A stretch of DNA of 64,000 bases from Littorina saxatilis (taxonomy: Eukaryota; Mollusca; Gastropoda; Littorinimorpha; Littorinidae): contig NC_090248.1 in the NCBI RefSeq assembly GCF_037325665.1, forward strand, positions 26,232,878-26,296,877, written 5' to 3'. This document shows positions 46,645-60,789 of this stretch, one piece after another. The translations under genes and the position numbers were made by a program. The notes under the pieces are model-generated. The model made no database searches, was not told the origin of the DNA, and was given only the letters and a program-made list of their open reading frames with translations. The first letter of the stretch is position 1. Each line of letters begins with the position of its first letter.

Positions 46645-46862
46645 TATAAAGTGGAATCCCCCTTATAAGACCCACTGCCCCCCCCCCCCACACCCCGTTT
46701 TTTTTTTAATAATTAAGAACTTATTTGCTTATTTTCATTTTTTTGGTGTCACAGCCTCTATCAATTATCCTCTATTCTAAGACTACCTAGCTCATTTATA
46801 AGTCCTGATTTCCTCAGTTTTTGAAGTCTTAAAAAGGGGGGGGGGGGTTGGGAGGGGGTACC
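46645..46862. mobile_element. Diverged ACAGTGGAACC-type MITE
   Basis: Left part GTGGAATCCCCCTTATAAG, right part TCTTAAAAAGGGGGGG...; homopolymers blur both ends. Lies just 3' of the NUDT16-like gene. Confidence 0.5.
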
Positions 46863-46902
46863 TTTAACACAGCATTAACATCAGTGCGTCTTCAGTTGAC
46901 CT

Positions 46903-48852
<1,950 letters not shown>

Positions 48853-49283
48853 GGCAGTTTCTCAAAGAATCAAAGCTGAAACACTGACAACACAACAAAC
48901 GTGATTGACAGCAATTACTTCTTCAAACGGCACGCGTATATATTGCACTAAGTTGTGTATCGATCTCCTACCGCGCCAGGCAGCCGACTAGCAGACAGCG
49001 TATTTGTTGCAGCAAGCGTTATCTGCTCTTGGGAGTAACAATTGCACGAGTATTACTTAAAACTCAGTGCTTGCTCTTTGCCGTCAAATAATAAATAACC
49101 AAATGTGCCGTTACTGTCTAAAACAAATAAATTATACATATTTCTGGTATTATTATTTCAAATACTTTTTTCATTTTGTGTGTATTTTATTGTTCTTGTT
49201 TGGTGTGTTAATAAAAACAGGACCTCCCCGCAAGCTGTCGACCACTCGTGAGCTCCCACACTTCAGTCCGCTATCGCACCAAC
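48853..49283. promoter_or_regulatory. Shared divergent promoter region of NUDT16-like and SUMF1
   Basis: 431 bp between the two start codons. It must contain both 5' UTRs and both transcription starts unless a non-coding exon lies elsewhere. No TATA box is obvious at useful spacing. Confidence 0.6.
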
Positions 49284-52200
49284 ATGGGAGCAAGTCAGAA
49301 ATTCGCGCTGGTTGCAAGTGTACTTCTCCTTCTCAGCGGCGTCTTGTTAGCGTCTGAAGCTGAGAAATCTAAAGACTCCGAATCATGCAATGCAGAAAGT
49401 AAAGAGGGCTGTGGCTGCCAACAAAGCCGTGACAAGGACAGCAAGAAAAAGGATGCGGAAGAACCGAAAGCAGACGACACAAAACCAAAAGTTTTCTACT
49501 ACAAACCTGTGAAGGGAGACACCCCTTATAAACGCACTAACCAGATGGTTCGTATCCCGGGAGGAACATTCACAATGGGGACTGATGAGCCAATATTCGC
49601 GGCTGATGGAGAGGGGCCAGGTAGGCAGACTAAAGTGGACCCATTTTACTTGGACAAATACGAAGTGTCCAATGCCGAGTTTGAACTCTTCGTCAACCAA
49701 ACTGGCTTCAAAACAGAGGTACAGACTTTTTCTCTCCCCTTTCTTTCTTGCATTTTGCCGTTGTCTGTTTGTAACATGCTTTTCATAATTTTAATACGCG
49801 CACACAGACAGACAGACAGACGCACACAGACAGACAGACAGACGCACACACACAGACAGACTGACGCACACACACACAAACACGCGCGTGCGGATGCATG
49901 CATGCATAAACATTAAAGATCCCACGATTGACAAAAGGGTCTTTCCTGGCAAAATTGTATAGGCATAGGCCATAGATAAAAATGTCCACCAAAATACCCG
50001 TGTGACTTGGAAAGTAGGATATGCGCTGAAATGGCTGCGATCTGCTGGCCGATGTGAATGCGTGATGTATTGTGTGAAAAAAAATCCATCTCACACGGCA
50101 TAAATAAATCCCTGCGCCTTGAATATGTGTGCGATATAAATTGCATAAAATAAAAAAAATAAAAAAATAAAAAAATCCCTGCGCTTAGAACTGTACCCAC
50201 GGAATACGCGCGATATAAGCCTTATATTGATTGATTGATTGATTGATAAACATTGCGTATGCAGAAGAAGTTCAGATCAATTAACCCATGATAGGTGACA
50301 TGATTTGTACATTATAGATTAATTGCAGCTTAACTGTATCACATGCACATGCAGTTTTGTCAACATATTTTTATCTTGACATATATATATTTCAACAAGT
50401 CGAGAGAATATATATGGTGCCAGCAGGGTTTCATTTATTAGTGCGCGCTGCGCCATTGGCGCATTAGTTCTGAAAATGTCCCATCACAATTCCCTTTAGT
50501 GCGTCAAAGGGTGCATTGAGATTACATACCACTGTGCCACCAAATGTACACTTTACATCGGATCACACACACACACAAGGATAACACGATATAGCGGTTA
50601 ATTCTCAGATGGCACCATATTGCACCATTTTGCATCTTTGGACAAAACGCGTACAGGCCTCTTAGGTGCTTCTTGCCTTCGACTATGTCCCAACTCCCAT
50701 CGGAATTTGGTTGAGGGGACACATGTCCTATAATTGCCCTTTTCTCCCAGGCTAAACCCTGTGCCAGTCTATTTTGAAAAAGCAGCATGCAGTTTGTGTT
50801 CATGTATTGTCACTGGTGGTTGTGGGTTTTTTCATTTCAGGCTGAATCATTTGGAAATTCATTTGTGATGGAAAATTATCTAAGTGAAGAAGTCAAGAAA
50901 GAGATTACACAAATGGCAAGTATAATATTATTCATTAATGTGCTTTTCATGTGAAACAATCTCTGAATTTACAAGAATATATTTTATTTTTAAAGAATAT
51001 CATTTGTTTTCTGTTAGGTATATATAATACGTATATATTTCAACTAGTCTAGAAAATATATATATGATATGTGCTTTTGATTTTTTTTACAGTTCAGATC
51101 TACCCAATTTTGTTTGAAAAATGAGTTGACGGAACCAGCAGAATATTTGTACCATAGAGTTAAAATAAACTTGAGCACTAAATTGTTGATTTGAAATGTT
51201 ATCAAAAATAGTATACATTTTATAACTTTCTTTCTTTCTTTATTTGGTGTTTAACGTCGTTTTCAACCACGAAGGTTATATCGCGACGGACATTTTATAA
51301 CGATTACTTTTGACAATAGTAGTGTTTGCTGTGGGGTGTCCAGATTCAATTAGTAACTAAAACTCAATTACCCTGTTAACTGATTCTTTTGTCTGTTAGT
51401 GTTAATATTTTATTTCGATTCTGCTAAGACCAAAAAGAAAAATATGTCTCACTCTGTTTCCGGTAACATCGCTGAAAAAAATACGGTCGGTCGTTTTTTT
51501 TAATTTTTTTATTTTTTTAAATAAACTTTTTTCTTACGTTTTGTTAGCGTCTTTTTACGTGTTTTTTTTTTCCCGGCGGCATTGGGCGCCATGTTTTTTT
51601 TTGCGTGACGACGGAAACGGGAGGTAAGTCTCTTCGATTGTGAAGTCTCATCGACCGATTACCTCCCTTTGTGTGTGTGTGTGTGTGTGTGCGAAAAGCG
51701 AAAAAAAAACTAAGGGTCGGCGCTTAAAAATACGGTCGGTCGGGTTACCGGAAACAGACATATTTTTCTTTTTGGCCTAATAAATCATGGTCACAGCTCG
51801 GGTGAGCAATGGGCTGTGAAATTCATCCTCTGTCACGATATATATTTCCCTTGACTGTTTTGTTAAGGCATCCTACACCACTTTCTTGCTCCAATAAATC
51901 AATAGCCCTCAAGCAATATAGCCAGAGTGTTGGGTAGCCAGCGCATACAAATCTTTTTGTAATTGGCAGCTGTTGTAGCACTCGTTAAATAAACCAGGGA
52001 AATTGGACAGAGGTAAATGGCAATATTAGTTTTATATGATTACTCCGGCAGCAACAGAAAAGTGTTCTCATAAATTTATAAATGAATCGTATCGCTAAAT
52101 GCTGGAGAAGGGCTAAGGATTGAAGGTGACTCGATTTGAAAGGGATGTATTAGCTTCAGATTTTTTTCAGAGAAGTATGTACAGTATGTAACTGTTTGCT

Positions 52201-55200
52201 TTAGCTCTTAGGTTTGTTGGTGGTGTTTCTCTCTCTCTTTCTTGACTCTCTCTCTGTGAGTTTCTCTCATTAATTTGTTCATGTTGTTTTGCATTTTTAG
52301 ACTAATAGGAAAAAAGGGTGTAATCCCATTGCCTTCCTTCCCCCCCCCCCCCCCTTTCAAGGGAGAGGGAGGGAAGGAGGGAGAGAGTTAATGAACAATT
52401 ACAGGTCTGTGGTCAAGACCAGAATGAAATGAACAAGTCTGCATAGCATCGCCAGAATGTGAATATATATAACATTATTTTTCTTTCTCAGAAAAATACT
52501 CCAAAACCTTTTTTTCTAATGGTATTGCTCTTACCAGGTGTTGAGTATTATTAACTGATATTGCACAAGCTTGCTTTGTTCTAAATTTGACGACTTGAAA
52601 TATACCTCCTGACCTAAATATCAACATGCATTGTTTGTTTGTTTGTTTGTTCGTTCATGGGGTGAAACTCCCACGGCTTTTACGTGTATGACCGTTTTTA
52701 CCCCACCATTTAGGCAGCCATACGCCGCTTTCGGAGGAAGCATGCTGGGTATTTTCGTGTTTCTATAACCCACCGAACTCTGACATGGATTACAGGATCT
52801 TTTTTGTGTGCACTTGGTCTTGTGCCTACGTGTACACACGGGGGTGTTCGATCGGACACCGAGGAGTGTCTGCACACAAAGTTGACTCTGAGAAATAAAT
52901 CTCTCGCCAAACGTGGGGACGAACTTACGCTGACAGCGGCCAACTGGATACAAATCCAGCGCGCTACCGACTGAGCTACATCCCCGCCCATCAACATGCA
53001 TTGTTTTTACCATGTGTCTGTGTTCAAGGACTGTTTGAGGTGTACAGGGGACTCCGCCTGCCCAGGTCCACCCCCACCACCCCTATACTCCCCATGTCCC
53101 TTTCTCAGATTATCTGTTCACAATATCTGCAACTTATAGCTCCATTTTAAGGCTCTAGCTCTCTTTTAAAACCTGATATTCTCCGATTTGTTTAGGTTGT
53201 AATTTAGGTCTCATCAGCCACTGCATTGGAATTTTAGCCTGCAGATAACAAAAGTCAAAAATAGTGTCCATTGAGCTCAGCCTAATGTACTACATACAGA
53301 GCTATAAAAACATGGCAGATCTCTAACATTTGGGACGGGATGAGAACAATAACCTGGCATGTAATGTACACATTGTCCAATTTTTTAATAAAAAAAAAAA
53401 AAAAAGGAACCCAGAAAATATCTCTTATAAATGTACTCACTTACTGACCAATTACAGAGCCATTCTAAAAAATAAGCAGTGAGGCCGACAAACTAACAGA
53501 ACGACAGAGTACTGCTATTTACCTTACGCAGACTAATTAATCTGTAACAGAACGATAGACCACTGTACTTTACACAGATAATTATAACTAATTGCAGGCG
53601 CATTGAGAAGCCTTCACTAGATTTCAGTCTGTAGTGTATGTATAGTTACAGACCTTCCGAAGGATGCAGCTGGCCATAAAAAGGATTTGTCATAAACTCT
53701 GCTGGTGCAACGATTATCAACGTCCACTGAACGCCATTAATTGGGAAGACAATTATTGATCAACCTTTGTTAGATGTAGAGTCATTTACATAACAATTCC
53801 AGTGTAACTTATATGATGCAGTTTATAGCCTGTGTTAGCTGAGGCAGAGACAGCTTGGAGACTTTCATGCAGATGTATACATATACTTATCGCTGAAGTG
53901 ACCTGAGTGTTTGGAAACCTATGAGAGGATCGAGTCAGATGAAAATGAAATGAAGGGAGGATCTGAATTAATAACCAACTAAGAAAGGAAGAAGCAAACC
54001 CTATGAGTTGCATGCATTAACACTTTTCTACCCTGTATAAATACACTTTCCCACACCTACCCACTAAAACACACCATCATACCCCCCACATTTTTTAAAA
54101 TAACTTTTATTATAAGATTTTTAAAAAATTTGAAAAATTCAAAAGTCGAAAGAAATGAAAACTATTAGAACCTCATCTATTTATGATTTTGTTTTTGGTA
54201 CACTCTTGTTTAACCTGGTAAACTACCAACAATTTCAAGAGATTGTTTTAGAATCCAAATAGTCGAACCTGCATAACGACCACCAAGGGACCGACCAAAA
54301 GTGGTCGTCATAGACAGCTACTGTGGTCGCTATATATGGAAATGTGAATGACATACAAAAATAACTTGTCAGGTACCTTTTGTGGTGGTCATTATGGGCG
54401 GGTGGTTGTTATCGAGAGGTGGTCGCCAGGACAGGTTCAACTGTAGCAAGGTTGATTAAAGGTCCATGTTGATTCAGGTGGCTGCTGCTCCATGGTGGTT
54501 ACCTGTGGATGGGGCTGACTGGAAGCATCCTGAAGGCAAAGGCACCAGCCTTAAGGGCAGGTGAGTTAAGAGTTCATACGAGTTAAGAGTTCATACAGTG
54601 GAACCTCACTTTCAAAACTTCCCGCTTTTAAGACCTAAATACTTTTTTAGATTTTTTGTTCAGAACCTCTGTAAAATTACCTCCATTTTCAGATTTTTTG
54701 AGGTTTTTCGAGTGGGGTTCCAGTCTGCAGAAGGTAGGTACATGTAACTTTAAGTATGATATAACTTCAACACATGTGTTATAAGGCCAAACAAAAATAT
54801 ATGTTGGTTTAGGGTAACATGACCAAAAAAAATAGGGTCGGTATGTCGGCTTTTTTAATTTTTTAAATTTTTATATGTATTTAGTCTTGGTATGGTTTGC
54901 AAAATGTGCCAGAGGTTGTTTTTGTTTTTTGTTTTTTTGAGAAATGAAAAAGAGTTTTAGGGTCGGTCGGGTTCGGGATCAGGATCAGGATCGATACATT
55001 GCAGGAACCTTCTTACTGGTTATCATCGCAACGGAAACGAGAGAGCGCAACCCCTCAAAATTTAAAATCTTAATAAAAAGGGTTTAATTTTTCCTAGCCT
55101 ATTCTCTTTTTCTAGGGAGGTCAGTTTGTGGGGCTAGGGGGGCGGTTGAAGAGCAGGTGGCATCCGAGTGACACCCCCAGCCTTCCCCCACACGCAGATC

Positions 55201-58187
55201 CCCCAACCCCCTATCCCTAACCAAATTTAAAAGCAGGTTAAAAAACATTTTTGGCGCTAGTGCGGAGTGGCCGTCATGGCACCTCTGCTAATCGCTGTTG
55301 AAAATGCAACGGCAGAGCTTGCCCGGACAACCTTCTCCTCCAGACTATTCCACTCTGCTACGTTCTGTACAAAGAAGGAGCATTGGTACTGCTCAACTTT
55401 TGCATCAGGGACCTTGTAGCCTCAGCTGTTGTTGTAGGAATATTTGGCGATGATATTACTTGCCACATGGTTACCCTAAACCAACATATATTTTTGTTTG
55501 GCCTAATCTGTATCACAGTGTGATATTGTGTACAGAAAATTTCCCTTCTGGAAACAATATATTAACAAGAAGAGCAAACGCTCGATCGAGTCACTTTCGC
55601 AGTTCTGAATATTATATGAGGCATCAGATGGACAGGAAGAAATTGCTATTCACAACACAATGAGTCACGTTCACATAAAATTTGAGCCCGGTCACTTTTA
55701 TAGTTTCCGAGAAAAGCCCAACGTTAAGTTGTGTGTTGCCGAACAGAAAAGGCTAGTTATCTCCCTTGTTTTTCTGATAACGTTCGTAAAAGGCTACAGA
55801 TGTAAATACTTTGATGTAAAGAATAATCCTACAAAGTTTCAATCACATCCGATGAACTTTGTCAAAGATATACAAGAAGAGCAAACGCTCGATCGAGTCA
55901 CTTTCGCAGTTCTAAATATTATGACCTTGAAAAAGGTCAAAGGTCACCAAAGCAGACGTCAAAGTGTAGAGGTCACTGGGAGTCACGTTCACATAAAATT
56001 TGAGCCCGGTCACTTTTATAGTTTCCGAGAAAAGCCCAACGTTAAGTTGTGTGTTGCCGAACAGAAAAGGCTAGTTATCTCCCTTGTTTTTCTGATAACG
56101 TTCGTAAAAGGCTACAGATGTAAATACTTTGATGTAAAGAATAATCCTACAAAGTTTCAATCACATCCGATGAACTTTGTCAAAGATATAAAATGTCTAA
56201 TTTTTCCTTTGACGCTGACCTGTGACCTTGAAAAAGGTCAAAGGTCAACGAAACCATCGTTAAAGTGTAGAGGTCATTGGAGGTCACGACTAAACAAAAT
56301 ATGAGCCCGATCGCTTTGATAGTTTCCGAGAAAAGTCCAACGTTAAGGTGGTGTCTACGGACGGCCGGCCGGCCGGACAGACTAACACTGACCGATTACA
56401 TAGAGTCACATTTTCTCAAGTGACTCAAAAACAGGCACAGTGTTTCTCATACAGTATGGTTTGTATCTATATATATATACGACTTGTGTCTGTCTGTGTG
56501 TCTGTGCGCGATGCGCGGCCAAAGTTCTCGATGGATCTGCTTCAAATTTGGTGGGCTTATTCAGAGAGACCCCGGACACAACCTCATCGATGAGATATTT
56601 CAACACGTGCTCTCAGCGCGCAGCGCTGAACCGATTTTGGTTTTTCTGTTCATTTCACCATTCCCAGTAACTCTTCCTTATCTTCTCCAGTGTTTTGCGT
56701 TTATCTCCCTTCCTTCGTGTGGCGTCAATCCATATTCCCGTTACTATGTTACTATTTTTAGAAGGTCACTGCACGTTACTATTTTTAGAAGGTCTCCAGT
56801 GTTTTGCGCGTTTATCTTCTTTCCTTCGTGCGCCGTCAAAGCCGGCGTACACCCGGCCGGGTCTCGGCTCTACTTCTTCCCGGCGAAGCCGGTACCCGGC
56901 GAAGCGGGTAATCATCTAGTATAATTATATATATATATATCTTTGAGATTTTGTTTATTACAAATATTTTGAAACTGTTTTTTTTTGTTATTGTTATGTA
57001 ACTCCTGCAAGGTCTTTAACATTTGTATTGCCAATTGCAGTATAACACCAGAGTGGGACATGGATCTTGTCTAATTCATCATGCAACGTTAACCAAGAAT
57101 CGCAAGTCCGGAGCTTTAATTATAAACCCCCTATGAATAACCCTTTGTTGCAGAATGGACCATCCTGTGATTCATACTTCGTGGAATGATGCAGTGGCAT
57201 ACTGCAAATGGGTTGGCAAGAGGCTGCCAACAGAGGCAGAGTTTGAATTTGCATGCAGAGGTGGACGGGAGAACAGGTGTGTGTGCACAGTGTGTGTGTG
57301 TGTGAGTGCATGTGCATTTGTTGGCGTGTGTGTGCGCGAAGGGAGGGTCAGGGAGGAATGGACAGATTTGCAGAGAGAGAGAAAAAAGGAACTCTTAGGA
57401 GTTATACTTTTAGTGTTGTTGCTGCTGTTTCTATTGTGTGATATGTGTTGTTTGTTTGTTCGTTTGGTTTAAACAATGTTTTATTTCTGTTTTACATGGT
57501 CATATTCGTTTGTTTTGAAAGAGAGAGAGAGAGAGAGGGTTTATGGCTTAAGTTAAAGATTGAGGGAGTGGTTTCCGAGTTACAGATATTTTCAGTGAGT
57601 GGGTAGATCAGATGGAGTTGAGAAACATCAATCACTGGCAATGATTATACATGTATATGAATTTTAGGGGTACACATATCGAGGCTAATTTAATGGCTTG
57701 TGAAAATTAGCTTGAAGCATAATTATATCCCAGTTTTAAGTTGAATCAAACTATGCAGTATATACTTTTTAAGGCTGAATGGAGATATATAAGGCGCCTC
57801 TCAATCATGTGCTTCCACCGCAGCAGTTGTCAAAATTCTCTGGCAATGGTTATACATGGCTTGACCTTTCTCAAATATTTTTTGACAGCATGCAGGCCCA
57901 ATTGTGAAAAATATCAGGCAGGCAGATCATCTCACAGTTTTGTACACAACTAAAGTGCTTTTTTAGCATCCCAATAGAGAAAAGACAGCCCCAAAAGTTT
58001 AGAATTGGAAAACAAAAATCTGTGCGATTCACCTATGGTTTATATGGCTTGAAAGCATCATTATTGTTTCAGATTATTTCCCTGGGGAAATAACCTAAAC
58101 CCAAAGGGACAGCACTGGATGAACATTTGGCAGGGCAAGTTCCCAGAGGAGAACACGGCAGAAGATGGATATGACTATACTGCCCCA
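49284..58187 (+). CDS. SUMF1: SUMF1, formylglycine-generating enzyme, exons 1-5 (3' part beyond window)
   Basis: ER-lumen enzyme that oxidises the active-site cysteine of sulfatases to formylglycine. Exons: 49284-49718, 50841-50915, 54478-54560, 57154-57276, 58073-58187, joining in phase for 277 residues. Exon 2 ends ATG|GCAAGT, a GC-AG intron; the others are GT-AG. Visible: signal peptide (about 1-23, [17 protein letters not shown]); a CGC motif (43-45), like the human Cys50/Cys52 pair linked to ER retention; FGE-sulfatase domain from [16 protein letters not shown] (88 on); conserved sequon N138-[90 protein letters not shown]. The remaining roughly 100 residues, with both catalytic cysteines, were not found before 64000, so the gene continues past the window. 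The start is the first ATG giving a signal peptide. Confidence 0.95.
49905..50249 (+). mobile_element. Molluscan SINE with (ATTG)n tail
   Basis: Runs from TTAAAGATCCCACGATTGAC through GGCTGCGATCTGCTGGCCG to CGCGATATAAGCCTTATATT and an ATTG tail. Contains an internal duplicated AATCCCTGCGC segment with an A/T-rich insert. SUMF1 intron 1. Confidence 0.75.
51222..51297 (-). mobile_element. SINE 3' tail (type at 16585)
   Basis: Short 3' fragment: AAAG tail and AACGACGTTAAACACC on the minus strand. Confidence 0.75.
51425..51780. mobile_element. TTAGGCC-type inverted-repeat element, 356 bp
   Basis: Left TAAGACCAAAAAGAAAAATA with CTGTTTCCGGTAAC inside; right GTTACCGGAAACAGACATAT...GGCCTAA. CGGTCGGTCG blocks occur next to each end. 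SUMF1 intron 2. Confidence 0.8.
52633..52988 (-). mobile_element. tRNA-derived SINE
   Basis: Minus strand starts GGGCGGGGATGTAGCTCAGT (A box) with a B-box-like AAGTTCGTCCCC, continues with AGATTTATTTCTCAGAG, GTCCGATCGAACACC, GTCAGAGTTCGGTGGGTTAT and ends before a (CAAA)n tail. The tRNA fold is not intact enough for a tRNA gene. SUMF1 intron 2. Confidence 0.8.
54260..54443. mobile_element. MITE, 184 bp, GAACCTG termini
   Basis: AGTCGAACCTGCATAACGAC and inverse GGTCGCCAGGACAGGTTCAACT; GTGGTCGTC/GTGGTGGTC repeats inside. Ends 34 bp before SUMF1 exon 3. Confidence 0.7.
54594..54725. mobile_element. ACAGTGGAACC-type MITE, 132 bp
   Basis: ACAGTGGAACCTCACTTTC and inverse GTGGGGTTCCAGT. Just before it, GAGTTAAGAGTTCATAC is directly duplicated from the SUMF1 exon 3 donor. 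Confidence 0.65.
54782..55506. mobile_element. TTAGGCC-type inverted-repeat element, 725 bp
   Basis: Left TAAGGCCAAACAAAAATATA...GGTTTAGGGTAAC, right GTTACCCTAAACCAACATAT...GGCCTAA; TIR about 37 bp. GGGTCGGT blocks inside. A solo TIR-like piece lies at 20928-20965 in UROC1 intron 3. Confidence 0.85.
55564..56427 (-). mobile_element. Helentron-like family 3, copy 2, partial head-to-tail dimer
   Basis: Unit 1 (55564-55871) starts AACAAGAAGAGCAAACGCTC and is truncated; unit 2 (55872-56427, 556 bp) restarts with ACAAGAAGAGC and runs to the terminal GAGTCAC palindrome. As a result a plus-strand frame (55660-56304, 214 codons) contains the repeat-encoded peptide twice. SUMF1 intron 3. Confidence 0.8.
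56466..56919 (+). mobile_element. Canonical non-autonomous Helitron, 454 bp
   Basis: Begins TCTATATATA after A (56465), ends ATCATCTAG before T (56920): the expected A/T target, TC start and CTAG end. A GC-rich hairpin (CCCGGCGAAGC / GCGAAGCGGG region) lies just before the end. No Rep/helicase. A local duplication of GTTACTATTTTTAGAAGGTC lies near 56750-56795. SUMF1 intron 3. Confidence 0.85.
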
Positions 58188-58223
58188 GTGAGTCTAGCTC
58201 TTTGGTTTAACCAGAAACACTTT

Positions 58224-59082
58224 TTATATTTAGTCAAGTTTTGACTAAATATTTTAACATCGAGGGGGAATCGAAACGAGGGTCGTGGTGTATGTGCGTG
58301 TGTCTGTGTGTGTGTCTGTGTGTGTGTCTGTGTGTGTGTGTAGAGCGATTCAGACTAAACTACTGGACCGATCTTTATGAAATTTGACATGAGAGTTCCT
58401 GGGTATGAAATCCCCGAACGTTTTTTTCATTTTTTTGATAAATGTCTTTGATGACGTCATATCCGGCTTTTCGTGAAAGTTGAGGCGGCACTGTCACGCC
58501 CTCATTTTTCAACCAAATTGGTTGCAATTTTGGTCAAGTAATCTTCGACGAAGCCCGGGGTTCGGTATTGCATTTCAGCTTGGTGGCTTAAAAATTAATT
58601 AATGACTTTGGTCATTAAAAATCTGAAAATTGTAAAAAAAAATAAAAATTTATAAAACGATCCGAATTTACGTTTATCTTATTCTCCATCATTTGCTGAT
58701 TCCAAAAACATATAAATATGTTATATTCGGATTAAAAACAAGCTCTGAAAATTAAATATATAAAAATTATTATCAAAATTAAATTGTCCAAATCAATTTA
58801 AAAACACTTTCATCTTATTCCTTGTCGGTTCCTGATTCCAAAAACATATAGATATGATATGTTTGGATTAAAAACACGCTCAGAAAGTTAAAACAAAGAG
58901 AGGTACAGAAAAGCGTGCTATCCTTCTTAGCGCAACTACTACCCCGCTCTTCTTGTCAATTTCACTGCCTTTGCCATGAGCGGTGGCCTGACGATGCTAC
59001 GAGTAAAATGGCATTGCGTTTCATTCTGTGAGTTCGACAGCTACTTGACTAAATATTGTATTTTCGCCTTACGCGACTTGTT
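58224..59082 (+). mobile_element. Helentron-like family 1, copy J
   Basis: 859 bp, the same length as copy E and apparently almost base-for-base identical, including the same microsatellite phasing (three CTG interruptions). Located after SUMF1 exon 5. Confidence 0.9.
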
Positions 59083-59190
59083 TATTCTTTAAAAAAAATC
59101 AACAAAATCTTGTTTTGTTTTTAATCATTGTGATACAATTCAATTGCTTTAAGTTTGCTCACTGTAGTGTTGATAATATAAGATGTTTGG

Positions 59191-59353
59191 TGGCTTGTTG
59201 ACAGACCAGCTTTTTTGTTGGTCCAAGGGGACCATATCGTCTTTTGTTTCATCTTTATCGATCAAGGCCGAAGGCCGCGGTTGATAAATATGAGACAAAA
59301 GGCGATATGCTCCCCGAGGACCAACAACAAAGTGCTGGTCTGACAACAAGCTA
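59191..59353. mobile_element. Foldback element, 163 bp
   Basis: Almost the whole segment is one imperfect inverted repeat: GGCTTGTTGACAGACCAGC pairs with GCTGGTCTGACAACAAGC, centre near 59272 (AAGGCCGAAGGCC). Confidence 0.8.
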
Positions 59354-60060
59354 CCAAACATCGTTTTTGTCATCATTTTGGTTGTGCAACAAAATGCACA
59401 ATAACCCCCAGGGAGACGAATTTTTAGAATCCAACTCCGGGCCACAAAGCATCGTCACAGTAGCACGAGATAACACGTCAAACTTGTATGTGACGTCAAA
59501 CGTAGCTTGTTGACGCTTTTCTTCCAGTCTGAAAATGTACAGAGCTGCGATCATACCTGTGAATTCAGTAAGTGTTGAGCATATTTCTTTTCTTTTAAGT
59601 GTTTATGACTTTTCGTTGTGGATTTTGCGATTACAGAGATAAGTTGCAAATTGACCATGAGTTGCCGCGGTAATTATCAACATTGATTGGGTCTTTGAGA
59701 GTGAATGCTTACAATCGTTGTCCTCGGAAACACAAATCCAAAGCCACGATGGTTCCACACATCAAACAATCAGCCTGATTGGCTTTTACTTTGACAATCC
59801 ACGTTTCACCTGAAAGCTCAAACCCATTCACCACCTCGAGTTATTGCATGGGGAACATGAGATTTATTTACCAGGTGTTTGTGAATGAAAACTCGTGAAA
59901 ATGATGACAAGTGCTCATGCTGTAATTGTTACATTTTGTTTGTTTGTCTTATGCCTCAAATTGTAATCTTTTAAGCTACAACTTCGTCAAAGTCTGTCAT
60001 GGATATAACAAAGTGCCACAAACTTTTTGCTGACTGCATGTACTTGGTGATCTGCTAAAC

Positions 60061-60236
60061 AAAGGGAAGTAAGCGGTCTAAATGCATACGACATGTGCGA
60101 TAGAGTAAGTGAGAGTTATTCGGAACCTGTTTCCTGGCACCTGAGAGAATAATAATCATTGAAATGAACAAGTCGCTTCCGAATAACTCACTCTATTACA
60201 CGTCATATGCATTTAAATTGCTTACTTCCCTTTGTT
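60061..60236. mobile_element. Foldback element, 176 bp
   Basis: Arms of about 75 bp: CAAAGGGAAGTAAGCGG... pairs with ...TTGCTTACTTCCCTTTG. Short unpaired centre near 60145. Confidence 0.8.
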
Positions 60237-60789
60237 TCTCAGTGTTAGGAAACGCTACCGTTGCTGAGCTTTGGTTCAGTTTTGTGTGTTGCATGTAGTT
60301 GACTTATTTGTACTTTGTGGGAAAGTACCGATATTATATTTTGTAAACACAATATTTATGCTTGGACGAGAATGCAGGTGAACTTTCTAGTCCTGTCAAA
60401 ACAAGTTGTTTACCATGCTGTTTTAGTCGTGAGTTCGTGGCGTTCGTTCGGATTAAGTGTGTCGGCGCTTTTGATGTACGTCATAAGAGAATGTCGCTAG
60501 TTTAGTCCATGCACGGCTCGTATAATGTAGTTGTATCGTGTTCGGTCTGGAATATTCTCGAGATTGAGTATTTACTATATATGCCAGCGCGATTTGAATG
60601 TTAAAAAAGCTTCTATTTGAGTTCTGCTACGTTGTGCAGTTGTATGTATTGAATGCTGAATAAATCCTCGAACTCAATTTGACGAGGTGTTTTCTGCTGC
60701 TGCGAAGACGGGCGACGTAGAATAAAAGAACACAATTAAATTACATATCTTACCCAACTCACATATAGCAATTAACTCTAGTTCAGTGC

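Larger units (their letters stand above)
41206..46902. other. Intergenic region between UROC1 and NUDT16-like
   Basis: No supported gene. Minus-strand frames at 41585-41397 and 44384-44151 look protein-like in composition but match nothing I know. Other contents are listed separately: SINEs at 41612, 42272 and 43221, TG repeats, and inverted-repeat elements at 43443, 45150, 45942 and 46645. Confidence 0.5.

Noticed and set aside
52900-52988. tRNA gene
   Set aside because: The A and B boxes belong to the head of a SINE; the stems do not close as a functional tRNA and a long SINE body follows.
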